Under the pieces are notes generated by a model, which was not told where the DNA came from, did no database searches, and was given only the letters and a program-made list of their open reading frames with translations. A stretch of 64,000 nt of DNA from Aquanectria penicillioides (Eukaryota; Ascomycota; Sordariomycetes; Hypocreales; Nectriaceae): NCBI GenBank assembly GCA_003415625.1, contig PYIU01000006.1:3224001-3288000 (forward strand), given 5' to 3'. Position 1 is the first letter of the stretch; each line of letters opens with the position of its first letter. Made by a program: the position numbers and the translations under genes. Positions 11,866-21,425 of this stretch are shown here, in pieces.

Positions 11866-13061
11866 CTAAATGGATGTGCTGGGGGAACCCGGAGGCGTGC
11901 CTGAAAAAGTTCCGTTTCCTTGACCACTCCCGCCAGCCTCATTGGACGAGGCGTGGCCGCCATTCTCATCAATGTAACCGGCAATCGAGTAGTAATCGTC
12001 GGCTGAATAGTTGGTCGAGGCGTTGACTCCAATCTGGATCCATGCAAACAGGCCGTCCTGCAGGTCGTCGCCCAGGTAGACAAAGTGCGGGAACGGGTCG
12101 TACGAGTCGTCGGCCTGCACGATGGACCACATGTCGTCGTCGTTGGTGGTGATGGCCTGGGTGTTGGTGTTGTAGGGAGCCAGCACCTCGACGGCCGACC
12201 GCAGCGCCTCGGGCCAGAAGAGCTGGCCGATGTGGGTGACGGGCGCATCCCACACGGAGATGGTGCCGTTGGGCATGACGGTAGCGTTCATGTGCGCGAG
12301 CAGGTGCGTGTGCGTGGCGCGGCCCTCGTAGTGTCCGGGGAAGATGGTTTCGAACTGCACCACGCCGTCGTGGTCGGTCAGCTGGATGCCGCGCAGGTAC
12401 GTGCTGTTGAGGCCGTCGGCCGCATAGTTGCCGGACGTGCTGATGCCCGAGTAGATGCCCGTGGCGTTGCAGTTCCACACGTCCACCGCCACCGCCAGCA
12501 CGGGGGCGCACGCCGAGATGTCGACGTACTGCACCTCGAGAAACAGCGGCACGCCCTCGCACCACTCGGACTCGATGACGTTGGATCGCAGGTACTCGCC
12601 GACGACGTAGTAGGGGCCGTCGGTGACTTCGGGGGCCAGGATGCAGCTGGTGTTGGCGCCGAAGACGTCCTCGAGGGGGAGAACATGCTGTACGAGTCGA
12701 TGCCCGTCATGTTGTGGTTGACGTCCTCCCACGCCTCCAAGGCGTCCTGATCACGACGGTACTTTTTGGAGGCTGAACAGTTAGATTGATTCACACATGA
12801 TTCGGTCGACTTACGAGTCTTGATTCCCAGGCGGTCTCGGAGCTCCTTGACCTTGTTGGCTCGGCGCTGAACAGCCCGCTTCTTCATCGCGACGGCGTTG
12901 GCGGTGCTCGAGCACGAGTTGAGGGATCGGCGGCCGATGGCGGCGGCATTGTCTCGAGCGCGAATCTCTCGCTTCATGTGCTCATGATCGTGAGCCTCGC
13001 CGGGGTGAGCGGTCGACACAGCGCAAAGCGCGAGAGTCAAGATGTTGCCAAGACGGACCAT
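11866..13061 (-). CDS. Secreted intradiol ring-cleavage dioxygenase-like protein (one apparent frameshift)
   Basis: Extracellular relative of catechol/protocatechuate dioxygenases, expected to bind non-haem iron and open aromatic diol rings. Exon 1 is 12815-13061 and exon 2 is 11866-12772. The 42-base intron has a GTAAGT donor and a CTAAC branch site. MVRLGNILTLALCAVSTA is a signal peptide. A basic, helical stretch follows, then the dioxygenase domain with the iron-ligand context GPYYVVGEYL (Tyr) and GHYEGRATHTHLLAH (His, His). The C-terminus is Gly/Ser-rich with several N-glycosylation sequons. The frame shifts in the C-run complementary to 12675-12679. Adding one C joins SYSMFSP to LEDVFGANTSCILAPEVTDGPYY and gives 384 residues. 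This is the third gene here with the same kind of lesion. Confidence 0.88.
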
Positions 13062-14059
13062 TGCGATGTTTTCTTTGTTTGATTCTACTGCTTCTGCTCC
13101 TCCTCCTTCTTGTTGTTGTTGTTCAACACCATGACTTTATATCTTTCCATCATCACTTACATGACTACACGATAGATTCACCACCAATCACCACCGACGT
13201 AAACGTAATGCGCCCCAGACCTCATCCATCCCGCTCAGAGCGTCATTGTTTCTTCCCCATCGGTTTCATCGAGTAGCATTTCTTGCGGTCGAATTGACTC
13301 GTGCGGGTCCCGGACCCAACGCTGACGACGCGTTCCACCTATCCGTAACAAGGTGATGACGACGCACCCCAGGCTTTCGCACCGCGGCAATAAGCATAAG
13401 AAATGCCGTACGCGTCTTTGAAGACGGTACTTGACTGCCTTGACGTATTCACAAGACAGCGGGTGTTATTCCCGCTGTCATAATTTTCCGCACAGACGCA
13501 TGAAACAGGCTCGGATCTACACGCACACGTACCAACCATGGCTCATTGGTCTGGACCTGCAAGGGATGAACTGGAATGCTGGGTCCAGCGAGGCGGTATT
13601 GTCTTCGATAAGCGCTTCAATGCCACCCTCCATGGCATTTCACTCCCACGTGCATTCCCCTTTTTCAGCTTCGCCCTATCGGATCTAATTAGCCCGTCTG
13701 GATATTCGGCAGCAAGGCCTGAAGCCAAGAGATTGCACGGGCGTCCAAGCCTGGGGCTTTGTCTGTCGATGGAAGGAGGGGAACCAAGTGAACGAATTTG
13801 GGTGCATAGGCGAGCCGAGGGTTTCATAGTTTGGGTCGGTGTAAGTGCCAATTGGAATTGAATTGGAGGAACTTTTATTGAAACTAGCTATTACGACAGT
13901 CGGTTTGCATGTGATTGATCACAGTTGGACTTGATTGCCACCTTCGCCGCGGCAGACATGGGCAACGAAGCGACGGCAACTTGATTCTAAACGAGCATCT
14001 AGTCCTGGGTCATGTCCAACTTTGCAATCGCCCCCTTGTATCCGCTAATCCGCGGTCAA
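13062..14059. other. Intergenic region, no supported gene
   Basis: Contains the promoter side of the dioxygenase gene, with a pyrimidine-rich stretch around 13086-13120. A 107-codon plus-strand frame (13538-13861) has no recognisable family or splice context, and I do not call it. Confidence 0.5.
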
Positions 14060-14464
14060 TCAATTGTAACGACTGCCGCATAACTGGTGGGATTCCAGGT
14101 GGTCTAGGAGAAAGCTGTACCAATGAGAATTGATTTTTAATGCTGGCATGTTGCCACGCATCTCTACCAAGACACCGACCTGCTCTTGGATTGGCATATC
14201 TTTGAAAATCGGGCAGTCGGCGGTGACGTGCGTCATGTTGTTGCAAAAGTGACACCCACGAATGGACCCACCCGGCGCACAAAGGCACCTATCCATGGAG
14301 TGATCATCGGCGTTACAGTTGATGCAATAGACGTCCCGTTCATTGCTCTCATCAGCATCGCTTCGCGCAGGAGTTGCATTGCCACTGTTGGGGGCGTCGC
14401 TGGGGGCCCTCTAAGGGGGCTCTTGCCGGTTGTCTTGGATATTCGGTATCATGTACCTGGGCAT
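14060..14464 (-). pseudogene. Double zinc-knuckle (CCHC) protein gene, broken
   Basis: In one minus-strand frame the sequence encodes two CX2CX4HX4C zinc knuckles. The first is CINCNADDHSMDRC and the second CHFCNNMTHVTADC. They are followed by IFKDMPIQEQVGVLVEMRGNMPALK. Such knuckles bind single-stranded nucleic acid, and this looks like a host-type hypothetical protein rather than a retroelement gag. The ATG at 14462-14464 gives MPRYMIPNIQDNRQEPP and then an in-frame TAG (14411-14413), after which the frame reopens. A CAG to TAG change would explain the stop and has RIP-like context. A 46-base GTACAT...TTAG intron is possible but does not preserve the frame from that ATG. The C-terminus seems truncated at the TGA at 14060-14062. 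Confidence 0.5.
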
Positions 14465-15639
14465 TGTCGGTGAACGACAATGTTAACGTGAGTGATTGTG
14501 ATGTGGTGCTGTGATGTGTAGAGGTTTCTCGAATTTGAGATATATTTCAAAGTGAAGAGTTAAAATCACTCTTTGGGTAAATACAAACCAGCTCCATTGT
14601 TGACAGAGGTGACAGCTGTTGACGGGCGACTGCTGGTTTGATTTGGGGCGCGATTGTTTGAATTCGAGAGCCCGTTCTTGTTGGATTCATGGAAGGCAAC
14701 AGGCGGTATACATTATTCAGTCGTTTCGATAATTTGGGGATTCTTGGTGGCGCACAAGCACTGCTTGGCTGTTAGGTACAGATACGTGCAAGTATGGCCC
14801 GCGATTAAGCGGCAATGATGTGAATCAAGGCTTGAGGTTTCCCCCGTGACAGATGTGACTGAGAATCTGTCGCAGGGGAAAGGTCGGTTTAGAGATCCCC
14901 CCTAGTAGGCTTAGAAGCTCCTGGGTCTGTGTCCTTCTCGACTAAATCTGGTTATGGCATAAATGCTATGGGATCTGGCGCAACATTATTGCCCATCGTA
15001 GGACGTGTGTTGCACAGGCTTGGTAGAGGTCCTATAGCACAAAGTCAGCACTGATGCCGTGGTACGTGGGAAGTGGTTGGCAGATGGCCTTTGGGAACTG
15101 AAAAGAGCAAATTTGAATTTCGTTTTGATTTGAAAAGGACGGGAGGAGAGGTTTGTCCTCTGTTTGTCAGGTAGTTGTTATCTGCGGGCTCAGACCAGGG
15201 CATGTTTAAATTCGTTTAGGTTTGACTATGCTCAGAATGAGACACATCTCTGTTTATTGAATTCCGCAGAAACCACATAATCCATCCCATTATAAAACCT
15301 TATCCATTCGATTTCTATCTTTCGGGTCTTCGTTGCCATATATATATATAATTATTAGGTCGTAATTGAACTTCTTGCCCTCGCCGACATTCACGGAAGT
15401 TCAAATTGCCCTGGAGTCAATAGAAGGTATATATTTTCGTCTTTTGCACCCTTGGCTCCCGCGGTATGGCCCAAGGCACAGCGCTTCAGAATGCCGAAAA
15501 GTCCAACCCGATAATGTAGTATGCTTGGTCGATACGAGGGGCTTCAAAGAGATGAGGCCGTGGCCAGCGCAATCAACTCAAAGATGCGGACGAGCCTCAT
15601 CGAAGCAGACTATTGTCACGAACCAAGCATGAAGATTGG
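14465..15639. other. Intergenic region, no supported gene
   Basis: Moderately A+T-rich DNA with a short TA dinucleotide run near 15340-15350. No domain, RNA gene or repeat is apparent. Confidence 0.5.
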
Positions 15640-16200
15640 GGACTGCATCAAAGAATAGTCAAAGCCCAAGATCGACGAGAGTGGCGAAACCATTTACTGG
15701 GCTGGACTACCTGCAGCGGCGCGCGTCCTCTACCCCCCAGATGTAAAAGAGATACCAATGGCGATTGACGATTTGAGGCTCTGTTTTTATGTCCATGGGA
15801 GACTATGTCATTTCGAGAGATGGGACTCCTCGCTGGGCGGATGCCAACCTCTACCATCAATACACCCTTGTTGCCGTTGTTTGCATGCGCCTGGGGGATA
15901 AGTGCCCGGACCCAGTCCGGATCTACCAGTCCAACAGGGCCAACATTGTGCCAGAATCGAGCCTGGAGGAGGCCGCAAAGGTGGAATGGTCGGTCAAAGA
16001 CAGGGTGCAGCTTTGGTACATGATTATCTATACATTTTACGCCAATGGCCATTTCGAGAACTTCCCCGAGGTCGGCAGGAAGCACATATCGATGCTAAGT
16101 GGGAAGCTCGCGTCGACCGCTTGTTTACCCGTCCTGACATGAAATCTGGCCAGGTTGACTGTCCACGAGAACAAGCCCACGAGAACAAGTGGGCGTAGCG
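15640..16200 (+). pseudogene. Decayed protein-coding fragment, family unknown
   Basis: Protein-like segments follow one another in different frames on the plus strand. First comes SGETIYWAGLPAAARVLYPP (about 15690-15750). The longest piece runs from an ATG at 15789 to about 16085 and includes MGDYVISRDGTPRWADANLY and VRIYQSNRANIVPESS. Then DAKWEARVDRLFTRPDMKSG follows in another frame (about 16090-16150). The order suggests one gene broken by frameshifts. I do not recognise the family. A short intact gene covering 15789-16142 is a weaker alternative. Confidence 0.35.
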
Positions 16201-16972
16201 TGGATCCGGGTGGCCAACCTGAAAGGCCAAGAAGCGAAGCGGCTGAAGAGACTGATGGGAGATGATTCCAGTGCGGCTTCTCGAAGCAAGTGGAGTTTCG
16301 ACATTGAGACGGTAGCTGGTCTCAACGTCGGCAGAGCGCAACCATTACGGAGGTTCTCGAAAATAGGCAACTGCACGGTTAGATTGCAATAAGATTTCTA
16401 TACACTACGCTCCATGCGAGTGACCTGGTTCAAGCAGCTTCAAACATGTCGGTAAACACAAAATATTCTACTAGTGATTGCTTGCGGTATGTTCTTGTCC
16501 ATCTCCTTGGGGCGAACATGAAGAGAAATGTGATTCTTGTGGAACAATCAGTGCAAAAACTACCCCGTTGGTGAAACCACCATCCAAGCGAGGAATAAAA
16601 AACCCAACCGTAATAAATCAAGTAACCCAAGTTTGTAACTGCTTCGGAACCCACAATTACATGTCCAAGAATCGTATTGCACGGCTAGGACTCACGTTAT
16701 GGCTAGAGATGCAACATCGAATGACTACAATAAGGCCCAAAACCCATTGACTTGCACTAATTCAGTGAATAGGTAATTTATTATAATAGCAGAACAGCAA
16801 ACTACTCTAGGCCCTGTTGTTCAGCAAGAAGTCCATTGAATTCGGCCGTGGCCCTGTTCACCCGGGTGCAAGCCTACTGCGACATGGTTCCAGCCAATGA
16901 CTTGGGAATGCATTTCACACATGACTCGGAGGTCATCCGACAATTTTTGGACTTTGTTCTCTTTCTCTTTCA
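16201..16972. other. Intergenic region, no supported gene
   Basis: Small open frames on both strands near 16430-16750 lack any recognisable motif. Confidence 0.5.
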
Positions 16973-17540
16973 CTATTCTTCAAGTTCTCGGATTCCACTC
17001 TCCTTTTGGGCTAACATCCGGCCGTACTGACGTTTTGCTGATCCATCTGAAGCAATGTCATTTTGCTTGACCCCCATGGATTGATGTTGGACGGGATTTA
17101 GCTCCCGTCGGTACTTGGCATATATGGAGGAAGTCCCATCGGAGAGGTCCCGCCAGTCGGGCTTTGCCTCTGCCCAGGGCCATTTGGGGACTCGCTCCCT
17201 AGCTTTCTGGAGATCTTGAACTGAGCTATGTTAGTAGTGCGTACATTCACCAAAGACCCCAGATGTACCAATCGATTGAGAACTTGAAAGAACGAATTTC
17301 AACGATCTCGAATCCTAGCTCGTTGCTGTAGTCACAGAGGGACTTTTCAGCCATGGATCGCAGGCTTGCGAACCGCCCATCGCTGTAAGATCCGATATGT
17401 TTGAAGAAGGCTTTCATGTAGACATGGCGCGACTCCTTGTCCTGGGATTCGACTTCGTGGTCTGGTTGAAACAAAACCCTTGGGCGGCCCGGTGGGTGAA
17501 ATTCAAGATGATTATTGGCAGCTTGGGAGGTGGAACTCAT
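16973..17540 (-). CDS. Hypothetical protein, two exons, 174 residues
   Basis: Exon 1 is 17269-17540 (MSSTSQAANNHLEFHPPGRP onward) and exon 2 is 16973-17225. The 43-base intron has donor GTACAT, branch site CTAAC and acceptor ATAG. Both exons keep one frame to a TAG at 16973-16975. Its length matches the other introns in this window, and the second exon would otherwise be missed. Exon 2 begins SVQDLQKARERVPKWPWAEA and continues KPDWRDLSDGTSSIYAKYRR. The protein is hydrophilic with no signal peptide or membrane segment. I recognise no domain. The close spacing of branch site and acceptor is a weak point. A further upstream exon is possible. Confidence 0.55.
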
Positions 17541-18502
17541 AGTGGGTGTGCTTTTGAGGAGTGCAAGAAACAACGGTGAATGAGAGAGACTGCATGAGCG
17601 GCCTGAGGTAATGGGAAAGGAGAAAATTGTTGTTGCGTGATTCAGTGCGCACGAACTTCGCAGGTCACCTTACGGCTAGGCGTTTGGAGACCTTGTTTAC
17701 AGCCGCTCATTATTGATTTAGAGACTTCAATTCACACACTCTAGTTGAGTGAAAACTAAAAAATTCGTTGGTAGCCTATGGAGTTCATCTTGATCTCAGT
17801 TCTTCACTGGCGAAATTTGAAAGGTAGAGCAAGAAAGAAGGTGCAGGATTTGTCCAACTTTAGACGTAAGGAGTCAAAGGTGAGATATTACCCGACTTGG
17901 CGGAGCAAACCCTCCATGAAACAAATCCTTCTCCGTGTTTCTTAATATCATGCACACACATACAAACTATGGAGTCCAAAAAGCTTCAAACTCTTACCTT
18001 GATTTCCACCAACTACGTCGACCTGGAGTCCGATTCCAACCAGATGGGGACGTTCACGGAATGAACTCTAGCCTCGTTGCACCAAGATGATGGCTTTCTT
18101 CAAGTGCACGGAATTCTATAGCGATGGAATGTTCTCAATAATGCGATCAAAGGTTAACGGCCACATCCCCTTACACGGGTCTGAGCGAGGACTTCAAACG
18201 TCTCAAGTCAAGTATTTGTGAGTCCTCTTGGTCCGTGTTCTGCCGGCTGCGATACCCCGCTGTAGGCTAATTTACTGTCTTGTAGTACGTACTATTACCA
18301 CATTTGTCCATGTCCTGTGGTCCAATTGGGGCATTAGCGGTCGTGCTAACGAGGGACTATTCTGAATTTTGACAAGCATAGTGTAAGAACCCAGGTTCTG
18401 ACGTGTATGCTGCCTGGTGAGTAAATTTCGCCATTCTCGCATTTTACAGGAGGGCTAGTGTTGCTGATGTTATTCTCGAACATTTTGCACTCGTGCTTGG
18501 GA
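17541..18502. other. Intergenic region, no supported gene
   Basis: No domain, RNA gene or repeat that I can support in this stretch. Confidence 0.5.
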
Positions 18503-18552
18503 ACCTACCCAGGTGCCTAGGTACCTACCTACCTAGCTACCTACCTACCTAC
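18503..18552. repeat. (CTAC)n microsatellite, imperfect
   Basis: Imperfect tandem CTAC units with GGTGC and AGGTAC interruptions, followed by a G-rich segment. Confidence 0.85.
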
Positions 18553-18769
18553 GCGGGCGGGGGTGGGTTAAGCACATGGTTGCTAGCAGAATTACACCTC
18601 CGCCTCACTATGTGTAATTTTAATCATTCGCGGACTATTAAATCTAAATATTCTATCTAAAAAAAATCATTTTCTAGCTGCTAGGCTCTTTTAGCAGCTA
18701 TAGACTTTTGGCGGCTATGGGATTTGAGCTGGTCTTTTGGCGGCTATTGGATTTTGGCTGGGCTGTTGG

Positions 18770-18975
18770 CTTTTGGCTGGGCTGTTGGCTTTGGCTGGGC
18801 TGTGGCTATGGGCTGTGGCTACGGGCTGTGGCTACGGGCTGTGGCTACGGGCTACGGCTACAGGCTACGGCTACAGGCTACGGCTACAGGCTACGGCTAC
18901 AGGCTACAGCTACAGGCTACGGCTACAGGCTACGGCTACAGGCTACGGCTACAGCTATAGGCTACAGGCTACAGC
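18770..18975. repeat. Minisatellite with 13-bp unit CAGGCTACGGCTA
   Basis: The core (about 18850-18950) repeats a 13-base unit several times with few changes. It is preceded by looser GGCTGTGGCTACG-type units from about 18770. Because 13 is not a multiple of three and the unit has no stop, all three plus frames stay open and cycle through the same Gly-Tyr, Arg-Leu and Ala-Thr dipeptides. Those open frames are therefore not evidence of a gene. Confidence 0.9.
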
Positions 18976-19143
18976 AAAAGTCATTGGCAATAAGAATCGA
19001 ACGCGCAAGCAAAATAATATATTGATCTATTTGACCACTGCGGCAGCTATAGATTTATTGATATGAAGCTGGTTATTTTCCTTATGTAGGTAAGTTAGAA
19101 AGAGGGTATTTCAAGTTAGCAGTTACAGCTGTATTGTAAGGTG

Positions 19144-19188
19144 GCAGGTGCAGGCGGGCAGGCAGGCGGGCAGGCAGGCGGGCGGGCT
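19144..19188. repeat. CAGG/CGGG-rich short tandem repeat
   Basis: Units related to CAGGCGGG repeat imperfectly about five times in non-coding DNA. Confidence 0.8.
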
Positions 19189-19608
19189 GTGCACAACTAC
19201 GACTACTGTACTCCGCAGGCAGGATTTTGAGTAGGGAAAGGCTTTTGGGCAGCTAACGCTATGCACAGCAAGGCGGGATTTTGGGCAGATAACCCATTGC
19301 CAGCTATGTGCAAATTTACCTATGCCTTTTATTTACCCTGACCCTGTGCAATTGATCAACTCTGCCTAGAACCATGTCCTAAACACCCCCCCGCCCTCGT
19401 AGGTAGGTAATCGTTCAGTGGGCTTAAGGATGGACTGGGTACCTCTAGCCAGCGGTTGGTGTCCAAAAGCCGCATTAGTAAACGTACCTGCCTAGGAACA
19501 TGGTGTAACCGCCAAACGGCAGTCAGGACGTGCAAACCACTTGCAAAAGTGAACTAGCAACAAAGACCCAGGCTTCTTTGTAACCTGACAATTTCAAACT
19601 AGCATATC

Positions 19609-19660
19609 ACCACCACCATCCCCATCTCCATCCTCATCTCCATCTCCATCACCATCACAC
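19609..19660. repeat. (CATCTC)n-like microsatellite
   Basis: Imperfect CATCTC, CATCAC and CACCAC units just upstream of a decayed coding segment. Confidence 0.8.
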
Positions 19661-19680
19661 AGGCACGTACGCACACACAC

Positions 19681-20300
19681 GATGCCGCTTTACGATGATC
19701 GTCCGGGGGCCCGTATGACCGCCCCAAAAACAATAACAACAAGGAGGGTGGACCTAGCCCTCAAATTGATGACAGTACCCTAGGAGGCAACGATGATGGC
19801 CGTTAGGAAACAATGATGGTCTGCAGCCTCGAGGCTCAGGAGTGCTACGACTCCCAGGGTAACAAGCGGAGCATGGGCATTGTCAACCCCGGCGTCGGAG
19901 GCGGTGCTGAGTTGCTGCCGTCCGTTGGTATTAGAACTTCCTGGCTTGCCACTGGTTCCATGACTGGGATAATGAGAGTCCGTCTCCCTCTGCTTTTGGT
20001 CGTTTGTGCGTCATGCGCCCCATCAAGTCTGCCATCTATGCTTGGCCTAACCTCTTCACTTTCGCGAAGAACTCGATGAACGCTCACACCTGCGGGCGCC
20101 GGTTACGCTGCTCTAGGTTACTACGAGAAGCTCTGCGTCGCCCAGCTGGCCAAGATCCAGACCGGCACTTCAATAAAGATCCCATCTTTGACTTGTCTTC
20201 TTCGCTAATCATTCTCAGTTTGTGCTTTTGGATGCCCACACTACTGCTGAGAAGCAAGCTCTGGTGTGACGGTTTCTCCCCAACACTACACAACAACTAG
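19681..20300 (+). pseudogene. Possible decayed gene
   Basis: An ATG at 19682 starts MPLYDDRPG, and an Asn-, Gly- and Asp-rich continuation (DRPKNNNNKEGGPSPQIDD) follows in a neighbouring frame after a GGGGG run. Later segments such as AGAGYAALGYYEKLCVAQLA (about 20093-20150) look protein-like in yet another frame. The arrangement suggests a small Gly/Asn-rich stress-type protein broken by indels, but I cannot name the family and the call is weak. Confidence 0.25.
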
Positions 20301-21209
20301 TCGAATACTATCCACCACTAAACACCATTGCTCCCCATTGATTGTTGACTGTTCTTGGAATGTGCTCTAAACATTCTTGGTTGCGGAACTATCCCAAAAA
20401 CTCTCAGAGTGAGTAGTAAACAACGAGTGCAATACAACTCAACTCGAGACTTCAATTGATCTTTCAGCCATCCAGTTGTATCGACTTACCCCATTTACCA
20501 TCATCTCCCAGCCGATAAATCTCCACTACTGACAGGTGGCAGATGTGTATACGAGCAAGTCATCGACGTTGTTGTCACCGTCATTTTTCAAGAGGCTGGT
20601 GATCCTAATGGCTCATCCGATCCGGGCAGTCGATGCCACCAGGCTTGTCACAGCCTCCAGCCTCCAGTCCGCCTCCATTTGCCGAAAAAATGAAAGACCT
20701 GGAGTTACTCCTCACATAGTCTGATGCAGCGCCCTCAACACCCCGAGTCGGGCACCTTATGGCCATACCTCGGAATCCATCGGTGCACCAAAAAGTTCGG
20801 GCTAAATCCACGGAAGGCCACAACAGTATGTGCAGATACACTGGAGTTCCATCGATGGCCCTCTCACCCAACGCGCTTCTGCTTCTTCATCTGCAGGCGT
20901 ATCTGCAGGTGTATTGTTCTTATGACCAACTTTCTCATAAATTTATGCACATTTTTAGTGTTATATTTCCTTATAAATTATGTTTCTATTTATTCCGTCA
21001 TTTTTATTCTTACCCTTAATTTTATTTATTTCTTTATGGGGTTTTTCTTGTCCTTTTGTGGTTATTTTTTCTTTATCGTTTTATTACGTTTTCTTTACTA
21101 TAATAATTATTAGTTACTTTTTATTATTAGTTACTTTTTTATTATTAGTTACTTTTTTATTATTATTTTCTAATGGTTTTTATTTTGTTTTTATTTTGTT
21201 TTTATTTTT
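20301..21209. other. Flank left of the transposon block
   Basis: No supported gene. From about 20,930 the plus strand becomes very T-rich but still carries CpG sites and few TpA-type changes, so it is different from the RIP-damaged block that begins at 21,215. Confidence 0.5.
21107..21165. repeat. Short tandem repeat, unit ATTATTAGTTACTTTTTT
   Basis: About three copies of an 18-base A/T-rich unit lie directly outside the retrotransposon block. Confidence 0.75.
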
Positions 21210-21214
21210 ATTTT
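21210..21214 (+). repeat. Target-site duplication of element D (left), ATTTT
   Basis: ATTTT directly precedes the 5' LTR and reappears directly after the 3' LTR at 60471-60475. Confidence 0.8.
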
Positions 21215-21425
21215 TATTGGTTCTGTAATATTGTGATAAAGACATTATGGAGGGCGCTGGAGTCCGGTTTTATAGGTGTTAGAGATATAGGCTTATCTTA
21301 GAGGGATGTAAAACAGGCTCTTCTATAAGGAAGATGCCTTTAGCCCCTCCTCTAAAGGAAGGGAGAGATAGAGATAAATTGAATACAATAAAACCACTGC
21401 ATGCAATAACCCCTGCCTATTAATA
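21215..21425 (+). repeat. Element D 5' LTR (211 bp)
   Basis: Aligns without gaps to 60260-60470. Differences are C/T or G/A transitions. Both copies start TA (from TG) and end ATA or ACA. Confidence 0.9.

Noticed and set aside
13538..13861. 107-codon plus-strand frame
   Set aside because: Overlaps a similar-sized frame on the other strand. Neither has motifs or promoter context.
18850..18960. CRISPR-like array
   Set aside because: Units are contiguous with no unique spacers, and the genome is eukaryotic.
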